A stretch of DNA of 15,414 nucleotides from Clostridia bacterium (GTDB lineage: Bacteria > Bacillota > Clostridia > TANB77 > UBA1234), in assembly GCA_900765095.1 (NCBI GenBank), contig CAAFRB010000061.1, positions 1-15,414 of the forward strand, given 5' to 3'. The position numbers were made by a program, and so were the translations under genes. Position 1 is the stretch's first letter; each line of letters starts with the position of its first letter. The notes under the pieces were generated by a model, which did not search any database, was not told the DNA's origin, and saw only the letters and a program-made list of their open reading frames with translations. Of the stretch, positions 6,388 to 13,889 are shown piece by piece.

Positions 6388-7461
6388 ATGATAATAAACA
6401 AAATATATTTAGAAAATTTTAGAAATTATGAAACGCAAGAGATTGTGTTAGATAAAAATATTAATGTTTTTTATGGAAATAATGCACAGGGAAAAACAAA
6501 TATTCTTGAAGCTCTTTATATATGTGCTTTTGGTAGATCTTTTAGAACATACAAAGATGTTGAACTTATTAATTTTGAAAAAGAGAATGCAAAAGTTAAA
6601 GTTGATTTTGAAAAAAATGAAAGAGAAAAAAATATAGAAATATTGATAAGTAAAAAAGAAAAAAAGACTATTAAATTAAATGGAATAAAAGTAAACAAGA
6701 ATAGTGAACTTCTTGGAAATATGAATATAGTGCTATTTTCACCAGATGACATAATTATTCTAAAAGAATCTCCTGCATCACGAAGAAAGTTTTTAGATAT
6801 TTTGATTAGTCAGTTAAGACCAAACTACGTTCATTTACTTAGTGAATATAATAAAGTGTTAGAGCAAAGAAATGCTATGTTAAAGTCTAAAAGAATAGAA
6901 ACTATAGATGTTTGGAATGAGCAATTAGCAAACTTTGCAGAAAAGATTTTTAAATATAGAGATGAATACATAAGTAAGATTCAAAAAGGTATAGAAAAAA
7001 TAACTCCCCAATTGACAAATGAAAAAGAAAATTTGACAATTAAATATAAAACAAGATTTACAAATAAAGATAAGTTTTTAAAAGATTTAAATGATAATAT
7101 AAATAATGATTTGTTTAGAGGATACACTGGAATTGGTACTCATAGGGATGATTTTGAGCTTTTTGTGAATAATATGGAACTAAATTTATATGGTTCACAA
7201 GGTCAACATCGAACAGCAATTTTAGCTTTAAAATTTGCAGAGATGGAAATAATAAAAGAAGAAGTTTTTGAAAATCCAATTTTACTTTTAGATGATATTA
7301 CTTCAGAGTTGGATTTGGAAAGATTGAATTTGATTTTTAATAAAATTAAAGATTATCAAGTACTTATAACGTGTACTGATGCAAATATTATAAGAAATTT
7401 TGATTGTTTGACAAATGACATTAAATTGTATAAAATATGTAACGGTAGACTGGATACATAA
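6388..7461 (+). CDS. recF: DNA repair and recombination protein RecF
   Basis: SMC-like ATPase that, with RecO and RecR, loads RecA at single-strand gaps and supports restart of stalled forks. The 357-residue protein has Walker A GNNAQGKT at residues 30-37, the ABC-type signature GSQGQHRTAILALKFAE around residue 270, and Walker B ILLLDDITSELD around residue 300. These are the diagnostic RecF motifs in the right order. The length is normal. Translation begins at ATG 6388 after TTGAGG, 14 bases behind dnaN, and the remB-like gene follows 17 bases after the stop, so it is the middle of a tight operon. Confidence 0.96.
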   Translation: MIINKIYLENFRNYETQEIVLDKNINVFYGNNAQGKTNILEALYICAFGRSFRTYKDVELINFEKENAKVKVDFEKNEREKNIEILISKKEKKTIKLNGIKVNKNSELLGNMNIVLFSPDDIIILKESPASRRKFLDILISQLRPNYVHLLSEYNKVLEQRNAMLKSKRIETIDVWNEQLANFAEKIFKYRDEYISKIQKGIEKITPQLTNEKENLTIKYKTRFTNKDKFLKDLNDNINNDLFRGYTGIGTHRDDFELFVNNMELNLYGSQGQHRTAILALKFAEMEIIKEEVFENPILLLDDITSELDLERLNLIFNKIKDYQVLITCTDANIIRNFDCLTNDIKLYKICNGRLDT

Positions 7462-7478
7462 AAGAAAGGGAAGAGTTT

Positions 7479-7715
7479 ATGTATGTTCATATTGGAAATA
7501 ATGAGATATTAAATAAAAATGATATAATTGCAGTTATCAATGTGAAGACACTAAAAGAAAGCAGAACAAATCTGAAACTTATAAATAAGCTTAAAGAAAG
7601 AAATAGAAAAGATGATGAGTCTGTAATTATTATGCAAAAAGATGAAGAACAAAAAGAAGTTTTTTCTAATATATCAATATTTACTTTGAAGAAAAGGTTA
7701 GAAAGAAAAATATAA
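7479..7715 (+). CDS. remB: RemB/YaaB-like small regulatory protein (DUF370 family)
   Basis: 78-residue protein beginning MYVHIGNNEILNKNDIIAVI, which resembles Bacillus subtilis YaaB/RemB in sequence pattern and in position between recF and gyrB. RemA/RemB proteins regulate matrix and osmoprotection genes in Bacillus; the function in Clostridia is not established. The first 30 residues are beta-rich, the middle (40-65) is very Lys/Glu/Asp-rich, and the end carries the family's serine/threonine-leucine-lysine-lysine-arginine segment (FTLKKRLERK). The start has GGGAAGAG upstream, and the gene is 17 bases after recF and 26 bases before gyrB. Assignment rests mostly on synteny plus the N- and C-terminal motifs. 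Confidence 0.8.
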   Translation: MYVHIGNNEILNKNDIIAVINVKTLKESRTNLKLINKLKERNRKDDESVIIMQKDEEQKEVFSNISIFTLKKRLERKI

Positions 7716-7741
7716 AGTAACAAATGAAAGGAATTATAAAG

Positions 7742-9664
7742 ATGAGTAACGATGAAAAAGTAACGAATGTTTATAATGAGGATAGCATTCAAGTATTAGA
7801 GGGATTGGAAGCAGTTAGAAAAAGACCTGGTATGTACATAGGAACTGTTTCTGTAAGAGGATTACATCATTTAATATATGAAATTGTTGATAACTCTGTG
7901 GATGAAGCGTTAGCAGGATATTGTACAGAGATAAATATAACAATAAATAAAGATAACTCTGTAACTGTTGTTGATAATGGTAGAGGTATCCCAATAGGAA
8001 TACATCATAAAATGGGAATTCCTACAGTTGAAGTTGTTTATACAGTATTACATGCTGGTGGAAAATTTGGCGGTGGCGGATACAAGGTATCTGGTGGTTT
8101 GCATGGTGTTGGTGCATCTGTTGTTAATGCTTTGTCAGATTGGCTAGTTGTTGAAGTTTCAAATGGTGAAGGTATATATACTCAAAGGTATGAAAGAGGA
8201 AAAACAAAAACAAAGTTGGAAAGAATAGGAGATACTAATAAAACTGGAACTAAAGTTACATTTTTACCAGACAGTACAATATTTGAAACTTTAAATTATG
8301 AATTAGATACATTAGTTCAAAGAATTAGAGAAATGGCTTTCTTAAACAAAGGATTAAAATTAACTTTAGAGGATAGAAGACCAGAGGAGCCAATTAAGTA
8401 TGATTTCCATTATGAAGGTGGTCTTACATCATTTGTTGAATTTTTAAACAAAAATAAAGAAGTAATAAATAAAGCACCTATTTATATAGAAGGTGGCACG
8501 GATGTCCCAGTTGAAGTTGCTATTCAATACACAACTTCGTATTCTGAAAACGTATATTCTTTTGTTAATAACATTAACACGCCAGAAGGTGGAACACATT
8601 TAGAAGGCTTTAAACGTTCACTTACAAAATGTTTTAATGATTATGCAAGAAAATATAATATATTAAAGGAGAAAGATAATAACTTACAAGGTGAAGATAT
8701 TCGTGAGGGGATAACAGCTGTAATAAGTGTAAAGGTATCTGACCCACAATTTGAGGGTCAAACGAAAACAAAACTTGGTAATAGTAATGTTGCTGGTATT
8801 GTTTCTGGTGTTATGAATGATAAACTAGCAAGCTTTTTGGAAGAAAATCCGCAGATTGCAAAAGCAATTCTTGAAAAATGTATAAGTGCATCTAGAGCTA
8901 GAGAGGCAGCGAGAAAAGCAAGAGATTTAGCAAGAAGAAAGACACCACTTGAAAGTAATACACTTCCTGGAAAGTTAGCAGATTGTTCATCTAAAAATCC
9001 TGACGAATGCGAATTGTACCTTGTCGAGGGTGATTCAGCTGGTGGTAGTGCTAAACAAGGAAGAGATAGAAAGTTCCAAGCTATTCTTGCCATGTTTGGT
9101 AAAATGATAAATGTTGAAAAGACAAGAATTGATAAAGTTTATAATAATGAAAAGTTGTTGCCAGTAATAACAGCAATTGGAGCAGGAATTGGTAGTGACT
9201 TCGACATATCAAAGATAAGATATGGAAAAATCATAATGATGGCCGATGCCGATGTTGATGGTGCACACATTAGAACACTTCTTCTAACATTTTTCTTTAG
9301 ATACATGCGTCCTTTACTTGAAGAAGGAAGAGTGTTTGCTGCTCAACCACCACTATATAAAATAAGCAAGAAAGGATTAAAAGAAGATATATATTGTTAC
9401 AGCGATGAGGAATTAGCTCAAAAGCTTGAAGAAGTTGGTAAAGATAATACAACAGTACAAAGATACAAAGGTCTAGGAGAGATGAATCCAGAACAATTGT
9501 GGGAAACAACCATGAATCCTGCAACAAGAATACTTATGAAAGTTGAACTTGCAGATGCTGCAAAGGCAGACCAAATATTTACTGTATTAATGGGCGATGA
9601 AGTTCAACCAAGACGTGAATTTATTGAACAAAATGCTCATACTGTAACAAACTTAGATATATAG
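7742..9664 (+). CDS. gyrB: DNA gyrase subunit B
   Basis: ATPase subunit of DNA gyrase, which introduces negative supercoils ahead of replication forks together with GyrA. The 640-residue protein shows the GHKL ATPase motifs (EIVDNSVDEALAG, DNGRGIP, GGLHGVGASVVNALS), the Q-T-K loop (EGQTKTKLGN), and the TOPRIM domain with EGDSAGGSAKQGR and the metal-binding DADVDGAH. The C-terminal RYKGLGEMNPEQLWETTM and final NLDI are typical of GyrB rather than ParE in this phylum. Start choice: ATG 7742 (MSNDEKV) has AAGGA nine bases upstream, while the in-frame ATG at 7724 has no good ribosome binding site. It ends the replication operon. gyrA, normally next, is not here; a terminator follows. Confidence 0.96.
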   Translation: MSNDEKVTNVYNEDSIQVLEGLEAVRKRPGMYIGTVSVRGLHHLIYEIVDNSVDEALAGYCTEINITINKDNSVTVVDNGRGIPIGIHHKMGIPTVEVVYTVLHAGGKFGGGGYKVSGGLHGVGASVVNALSDWLVVEVSNGEGIYTQRYERGKTKTKLERIGDTNKTGTKVTFLPDSTIFETLNYELDTLVQRIREMAFLNKGLKLTLEDRRPEEPIKYDFHYEGGLTSFVEFLNKNKEVINKAPIYIEGGTDVPVEVAIQYTTSYSENVYSFVNNINTPEGGTHLEGFKRSLTKCFNDYARKYNILKEKDNNLQGEDIREGITAVISVKVSDPQFEGQTKTKLGNSNVAGIVSGVMNDKLASFLEENPQIAKAILEKCISASRAREAARKARDLARRKTPLESNTLPGKLADCSSKNPDECELYLVEGDSAGGSAKQGRDRKFQAILAMFGKMINVEKTRIDKVYNNEKLLPVITAIGAGIGSDFDISKIRYGKIIMMADADVDGAHIRTLLLTFFFRYMRPLLEEGRVFAAQPPLYKISKKGLKEDIYCYSDEELAQKLEEVGKDNTTVQRYKGLGEMNPEQLWETTMNPATRILMKVELADAAKADQIFTVLMGDEVQPRREFIEQNAHTVTNLDI

Positions 9665-9671
9665 TACACAA

Positions 9672-9680
9672 TGTGAATAA
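9672..9680 (-). promoter_or_regulatory. Isolated DnaA-box sequence after gyrB
   Basis: TGTGAATAA on plus equals TTATTCACA on minus, fitting the TTATNCACA consensus exactly. It lies between the gyrB stop and its terminator, about 4.5 kb from the unwinding region. A single box in AT-rich sequence may be chance. Confidence 0.3.
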
Positions 9681-9692
9681 GTTAAAAAGTTA

Positions 9693-9720
9693 AAAAGTGT
9701 TGGAACAATCCAGCACTTTT
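9693..9720 (+). terminator. Intrinsic terminator after gyrB
   Basis: AGTGTTGGA (9696-9704) pairs with TCCAGCACT (9709-9717) around loop ACAA, with one G-U pair. A further A-T extension and a TTTT run follow. It closes the dnaA-to-gyrB cluster 29 bases past the gyrB stop and separates gyrB from the phosphomutase gene. Confidence 0.8.
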
Positions 9721-9737
9721 GTGAAAAATAACGTATA

Positions 9738-9764
9738 ATATTTTTTGTATAAAACAAAAAATAT
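9738..9764. repeat. AT-only inverted repeat upstream of the phosphomutase gene
   Basis: ATATTTTTTGT (9738-9748) and ACAAAAAATAT (9754-9764) form a perfect 11-bp inverted repeat around ATAAA. It lies 37 bases before the next ATG, where a promoter or operator would be expected, but no convincing -35/-10 pair could be fitted. It could be a regulator site or a weak second terminator. Confidence 0.4.
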
Positions 9765-9800
9765 AGAATAAATGTTACTTAGAAACAAAGGAGGAAAAAA

Positions 9801-11165
9801 ATGCAAGTACCAAGCAATATATTTAGAGGATATGATATTAGAGGTGTGTATCCAACAGAAGTGAATGCAGAAACTGCTCTTTTAATTGGAAAGGGTTTTG
9901 CTTCATTGATGAAAGAAAAAGGACAAACACAAATAATTCTTGGACATGATAATCGTAAATCATATGATGAATTGGAAAAGGCAATAATAGAAGGTGTCAC
10001 TAGCACAGGATTAGATATAATTAGACTAGGATTTTGTGTTACGCCTATGACATATTTTGCAAGGGAACTTCTTGGAATAAAGCCTTCAATAATGATAACT
10101 GCAAGCCACAATCCAAAAGAATATAATGGATTTAAAATATGTGGATTAGGTGCTGATTCAATATATGGTGAAGAAATTCAAGACTTAAGAAGATTTATAG
10201 AAAAAGGTGAATTTGCGACATCTGATGTTAAAGGCAAGGTAATAGAAAAATATATAAGAGAAGACTATGTTAATTATATAGTGAACAAGGTAAAACTTGG
10301 AGATAGGAAGTTAAAAGTTGCAATTGACTGTGGAAGCGGAGTGGGCTCACTATTTGCAGAAGAAATATTTACTAAATTAGGTGTAGAAGTAGTTCCTACA
10401 TGTTGTATATCTGATGGATATTTTCCAATACATCATCCAGATCCATCTCAAGAAGCAAATATGCTAGAATTTGAAAAGTTTGTTGTTGAAAATAAATGTG
10501 ATATAGGTTTAGCATTTGACGGAGATGCTGATAGAGTAATTTGTTTCGATGAAAACGGAAAAATTCTTTTTGGTGATGAATTTATGGCATTAATTTGGAG
10601 AGATATAATAAAGAAATATCCAGGAGCAAAGGCTATATTAGATGTTAAGAGTACTCAAGCGTTATATGAAGAAATAGAAAAATTAGGTGGAAAACCTGAA
10701 TTTTGTAAGGTTGGAAGTTCTTTGATAAAAGCTGAAATTAGAAAAGAAAACCTTATCTTTGCTGGTGAGTATGCAGGTCATATTTACTTTAATGATGAAC
10801 ATTATGGATATGATGATGCGATGTATGCTGGTGCAAGAATGTTAAGAATCTTGTCTAATACAAATAAGAAAATGTCAGAGTTATCTGATGGATTACCAAA
10901 ATACGAAAGTACACCTGAAGTAATTGTAAAAGTTACAGACGATACAAAGCTTAGAATTGTTGAAGATGTTAAAAACGATTTGATTGCAGAAGGATATAAG
11001 GTAATAGATATAGATGGTGCTAGAGCTATAATCGGAACAGGCTGGGGACTTATAAGAGCATCAAATACAGGACCAAACTTGACAATAAAAGCAGAAGCTA
11101 AGAATATATCAGAAGCAAATGAAATTTTAGAAAAAATTAAAAACTTAATTGAAAAACATAGATAA
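9801..11165 (+). CDS. Phosphomannomutase/phosphoglucomutase (alpha-D-phosphohexomutase)
   Basis: Interconverts hexose 6-phosphate and 1-phosphate (mannose and/or glucose), supplying precursors for nucleotide sugars, cell-wall polymers and polysaccharide. The 454-residue cytoplasmic protein has all four active-site loops of the superfamily. These are the phosphoserine loop TASHNPKEYNG with catalytic Ser102, the metal-binding loop DGDADR at 240-245, the sugar-recognition loop GEYAGH at 322-327, and the phosphate-binding loop RASNTGP from R419. The sugar loop has Ala325 where ManB/AlgC and PGM enzymes usually have Ser, so substrate preference is uncertain. AAAGGAGG precedes the ATG. It appears monocistronic, lying between the gyrB terminator and the large hairpin at 11184-11220. 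Confidence 0.92.
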   Translation: MQVPSNIFRGYDIRGVYPTEVNAETALLIGKGFASLMKEKGQTQIILGHDNRKSYDELEKAIIEGVTSTGLDIIRLGFCVTPMTYFARELLGIKPSIMITASHNPKEYNGFKICGLGADSIYGEEIQDLRRFIEKGEFATSDVKGKVIEKYIREDYVNYIVNKVKLGDRKLKVAIDCGSGVGSLFAEEIFTKLGVEVVPTCCISDGYFPIHHPDPSQEANMLEFEKFVVENKCDIGLAFDGDADRVICFDENGKILFGDEFMALIWRDIIKKYPGAKAILDVKSTQALYEEIEKLGGKPEFCKVGSSLIKAEIRKENLIFAGEYAGHIYFNDEHYGYDDAMYAGARMLRILSNTNKKMSELSDGLPKYESTPEVIVKVTDDTKLRIVEDVKNDLIAEGYKVIDIDGARAIIGTGWGLIRASNTGPNLTIKAEAKNISEANEILEKIKNLIEKHR

Positions 11166-11183
11166 ACTAAAGTCTTTTAATAA

Positions 11184-11220
11184 TGTAAATATCCCCTGGC
11201 ATAGCCGGGGGATATTTACA
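11184..11220. terminator. Long hairpin between convergent genes
   Basis: Arms TGTAAATATCCCC (11184-11196) and GGGGATATTTACA (11208-11220) pair perfectly over 13 bp. The stem continues inward through TGGC/GCCG (with one G-T pair) to loop ATA, about 17 bp in all. It lies between the stops of the phosphomutase gene (plus) and the HD-hydrolase gene (minus), so it probably serves both directions, but neither side has a good T-run. Read on minus, its core resembles the transketolase terminator at 14815-14851. Confidence 0.7.
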
Positions 11221-11241
11221 TCGTACGAGATTTTTGCTAAT

Positions 11242-11904
11242 TCAGATTTTCTTGCAAATCTCTGCAGCACATTTACTGATGATAAAATTGAACAATTCCT
11301 TAAATTCAGGAATTTCATCAAATTTATCCCTATCATTTACGTGGAAAACGTCAGCGACGGTCTTGGTGCCAGCCGCAATATACTTTTTCACGCATTTGTC
11401 ATTTGCAACATGAGGAAGACAATTATTTATGGAAAGGCGATTATCGTCAGAGTAAATTTTTGCCATCAAATCACATTCCATTTTGTCACAGCAGTAAGCA
11501 AATTTTGCCTCCGAAGTTTCACGTGCATTAAATTCATCAATCAACGAGATGAATTTGGATTTCTTTTGCATGTTCTTATAGACATCATTTACAGCAATAG
11601 AGCCAATTTCAAGTTTTTTCTCGGCAGAAACTCCATCACAGCAAGTGATATCACCAATCTCGATTTCTTCTGTTTCATGAATTGAAAGCATCGTAAGAAC
11701 TTTCTGAATATCAACAGGAATGTCGAACTCAGAATACATGGCAATTGCAAGTTGTTGTGCACCGAAGACATGCTCGGCAATAGATTCCACCCTCTTATTC
11801 CTAAGGATTTTCCATTGTTTCCAACCAGACCTCTCACAATTCTTCAGAGTAACATTATCGTAGTAGAAATCAACTACGTTCTGAAGTTTTTGCTTAAGCT
11901 CCAT
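11242..11904 (-). CDS. HD-domain metal-dependent phosphohydrolase (YfbR/HDDC2-like)
   Basis: Probable HD-superfamily hydrolase of the HD_3 type, a group including 5'-deoxynucleotidases such as YfbR; the substrate here is unknown. In the 220-residue form the metal-binding positions appear as H45 (ESIAEH), H76-E77 (SIHETEEIEIGD) and D140 (CCDKMECD). The dyad is His-Glu rather than the eponymous His-Asp, but the E-x-x-x-GDIT context is that of the family. Start choice: two adjacent ATGs follow AGGAGG; ATG 11904 has 7-base spacing and ATG 11907 only 4. The gene runs against replication, converges on the phosphomutase gene and is clearly richer in G+C than its neighbours (30 of 60 bases at 11341-11400), with less AT-biased codons. 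This suggests acquisition by transfer. The cysteine count (10) is also high. Confidence 0.8.
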   Translation of the reverse strand: MELKQKLQNVVDFYYDNVTLKNCERSGWKQWKILRNKRVESIAEHVFGAQQLAIAMYSEFDIPVDIQKVLTMLSIHETEEIEIGDITCCDGVSAEKKLEIGSIAVNDVYKNMQKKSKFISLIDEFNARETSEAKFAYCCDKMECDLMAKIYSDDNRLSINNCLPHVANDKCVKKYIAAGTKTVADVFHVNDRDKFDEIPEFKELFNFIISKCAAEICKKI

Positions 11905-12211
11905 CATACTTCCTCCTTTTTCTAAAAGACAATTAGAAAACATAAAAAGTTGTTTTTGGTTATATTATATTAACATGTTTCACTAACAAAAACAAGTATA
12001 TATTAAACAACTGTTAAAAAGTTTGTAGTAGTTATTAATCTATTAATATTAGATATATCAAAAAAATATTCAGAGGATTTTAATATATGTGCAAAAAATC
12101 TATTTTAATTTCATCAATATTAATGTTATGAATTTAATGATACTAATAAAACCTTTGATAGGTAATATTAAATAAATACATTCATATATATTAGTTTATG
12201 GAGGTATGTGT
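11905..12211. other. Divergent intergenic region, HD-hydrolase/cwlD
   Basis: About 300 AT-rich bases between the divergent HD-hydrolase and cwlD genes. It should hold both promoters. A TATAAT lies on minus at 11969-11964 without a good -35. Upstream of cwlD, CATATATAT (12183-12191) loosely resembles a SigE -10. A possible 14-codon reading frame with AGAGG upstream (12087-12131, MCKKSILISSILML) looks like the start of a signal peptide but is too short to call. No RNA gene or repeat family recognised. Confidence 0.4.
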
Positions 12212-12958
12212 ATGTGGGTAATAAGAAAAAAAGATATTTATTTTGTTTTGGGTGTTTCGTTAATGTGCGTACTTAGTGTGTTTGTGAGTGTTAAGCAAAG
12301 TGAAAATACACAGCTTTATAATGCAGAAAAAGTTTTTAGCAATACCACGCTAGAAGTAAATACGAGGGATTATAGAGTAATTGTTGATGCTGGGCATGGA
12401 GAGCCAGATGGTGGAGCAGTAACTTCTGATGGAGTAAAAGAGTCTACTTTGAATTTGCAAATAGCACAAAAATTAGAAGAACTTTTAATTGATGAAGGTA
12501 TGGAAGTTATAATGACGAGGGAAGACGAGAATAATATTGCCGATGCGGATAAACAAAATAAAGTGAGAGAGATGAAAGTGTCGGACATAAACAACAGGAT
12601 AAAAATAGCAAATGAAAGTGATGCAGATTTCTTAATTTCAATACATATGAACAAATATGAAGGACCAGGTTGTAAGGGCTGGCAAACCTTTTATAATAAA
12701 AATTCAGAAAATGGTAAAAAACTAGCAGAAGCAATTCAAGAAGGAATAAAGGAGGTGGTTCAAACAAACAATAAAAGAACGGCATTAAAAATAGAGAATA
12801 TAAAGCTAGTAGATAAATCGACGATTCCAACAGTAATTGTTGAATGTGGTTTTATATCAAATCCAGAAGAAAAAGTGCTTTTGCAAAGCGAAGAATATCA
12901 AGAAAAAATAGCAGAAGGTATTGTAAAAGGAGTGAGAAAATATATTGAAGAAATATAA
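12212..12958 (+). CDS. cwlD: N-acetylmuramoyl-L-alanine amidase, CwlD-like
   Basis: Zinc amidase of the Amidase_3 family. CwlD removes peptide side chains from muramic acid so that muramic-delta-lactam of the spore cortex can form. The 248-residue protein begins with a short basic stretch and one hydrophobic segment (about 9-27), an uncleaved anchor or signal peptide, placing the catalytic domain outside the membrane. Zinc ligands are seen as H62 (DAGHGEPDGG), E77 (KESTLNLQ) and H145 (SIHMN), and the catalytic Glu as E211 (VECGFISNPEE). No binding domain is attached, as in CwlD. Start choice: ATG 12212 lies seven bases after GGAGG, while ATG 12206 is one base after it and unusable. The family also has vegetative members, so the sporulation role is probable, not proven. 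Confidence 0.85.
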   Translation: MWVIRKKDIYFVLGVSLMCVLSVFVSVKQSENTQLYNAEKVFSNTTLEVNTRDYRVIVDAGHGEPDGGAVTSDGVKESTLNLQIAQKLEELLIDEGMEVIMTREDENNIADADKQNKVREMKVSDINNRIKIANESDADFLISIHMNKYEGPGCKGWQTFYNKNSENGKKLAEAIQEGIKEVVQTNNKRTALKIENIKLVDKSTIPTVIVECGFISNPEEKVLLQSEEYQEKIAEGIVKGVRKYIEEI

Positions 12959-13006
12959 AAAGTGTAGAATGAAAACTTACTAGAGTGTCTATGCGATATT
13001 TGAATG

Positions 13007-13035
13007 TTGACAAGTTAAAATATTAAAAATAAAAT
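13007..13035 (+). promoter_or_regulatory. Vegetative promoter of the transketolase operon
   Basis: Exact TTGACA (13007-13012), a 17-base spacer and TAAAAT (13030-13035, one mismatch to TATAAT). Transcription would start near 13042, giving a leader of about 75 bases before the ATG at 13117. This supports transcription independent of cwlD. Confidence 0.75.
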
Positions 13036-13116
13036 AGCTATAGAAGTAAAAGATAGAGTAATTTGGATAAAATTATATTATTATTAAGAAGTGTTGATTT
13101 GCGAAGGAGGCTAGTT

Positions 13117-13887
13117 ATGAAAGAGATTGCAAGACAAGTTAGAAAAGACATTATATTTGAAATATATAACGCACAATCAGGTCATCCAGGTGGTGCATTA
13201 TCTTGTGCAGACATATTAGTAGCAATTTATTTTAAATTGATAAATGAAGGTGACAAAGTTGTTTTGTCAAAAGGGCATGCTTCAGCGGCTTTATATGCTG
13301 TTTTAGCAGAGAAAGGCTTTTTTGAAAGAGAAGAATTAAAAACTTTTAGAAAATATGGAAGTAGATTGCAAGGTCACCCATCACTTCATAAAGCACCAGG
13401 TATTGATGCACCAAGCGGTTCACTTGGTCAAGGATTATCTATTGCTAATGGAATTGCATTATCTTTCAAATTAGACGGAAAAGAAAATTGCGTTTATTGT
13501 ATCCTTGGTGATGGAGAAATAGAAGAAGGTCAAGTATGGGAAGCTGCAATGTCAGCTGGTCATTATAAATTAAACAACGTCATTGCCTTTTTAGATTATA
13601 ATAAATTGCAAATAGACGGAAGTAATGATGAAGTAATGAAAGTAGCACCAGTTAAAGAAAAATTTGAAGCATTTGGTTGGTACGTTCAAGAAATAGACGG
13701 ACACAATTTGGAAGAAATAATATCTGCTGTTGAAAATGGTAAAAAACAGGACAAACCAGTAATGATAGTTGCCAACACTATAAAAGGAAAAGGTGTTTCT
13801 TTTATGGAAAACAATGTTTCATGGCACGGCAAAGCTCCTAATGATGAAGAATACAAAAAAGCAATGAAAGAATTGGAGGTGGACTAG
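13117..13887 (+). CDS. Transketolase, N-terminal (TPP-binding) subunit
   Basis: First half of a split transketolase, a thiamine-diphosphate enzyme of the non-oxidative pentose phosphate pathway that moves two-carbon units between sugar phosphates. In the 256-residue form the motifs are the substrate/TPP histidines in SGHPGG (H23), SKGHAS (H54) and QGHPS (H87), then GSLGQGLS, and the TPP/metal motif GDGEIEEGQ from 131 with N162. Start choice: ATG 13117 has AAGGAGG six bases upstream, and family members begin with this MKEIARQ-type segment; an in-frame TTG at 13063 has no ribosome binding site. The partner subunit starts two bases after the stop, so translation is probably coupled. Split transketolases are widespread in Bacillota and Archaea. 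Confidence 0.94.
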   Translation: MKEIARQVRKDIIFEIYNAQSGHPGGALSCADILVAIYFKLINEGDKVVLSKGHASAALYAVLAEKGFFEREELKTFRKYGSRLQGHPSLHKAPGIDAPSGSLGQGLSIANGIALSFKLDGKENCVYCILGDGEIEEGQVWEAAMSAGHYKLNNVIAFLDYNKLQIDGSNDEVMKVAPVKEKFEAFGWYVQEIDGHNLEEIISAVENGKKQDKPVMIVANTIKGKGVSFMENNVSWHGKAPNDEEYKKAMKELEVD

Positions 13888-13889
13888 TT

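Noticed and set aside
7487..7792. 101-codon minus-strand frame across the remB-like gene
   Set aside because: Phe/Ile/Ser-rich product typical of the antisense of A-rich coding sequence. The plus-strand gene fits synteny and family motifs.
8758..9093. 111-codon minus-strand frame within gyrB
   Set aside because: Antisense of conserved GyrB TOPRIM coding sequence, with no ribosome binding site.
11149..11685. 178-codon open frame on the plus strand
   Set aside because: It lies opposite the HD-hydrolase gene, begins inside the phosphomutase end, has no ribosome binding site and no recognisable motif. The minus-strand frame has clear family motifs and AGGAGG.
12163..12191. SigE-type sporulation promoter before cwlD
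   Set aside because: CATATATAT is only a loose -10 match, the -35 is ambiguous, and the start would fall almost on the ribosome binding site.
13063..13116. N-terminal extension of the transketolase N-subunit from TTG 13063
   Set aside because: No ribosome binding site before 13063, and the family start matches ATG 13117 with AAGGAGG upstream.
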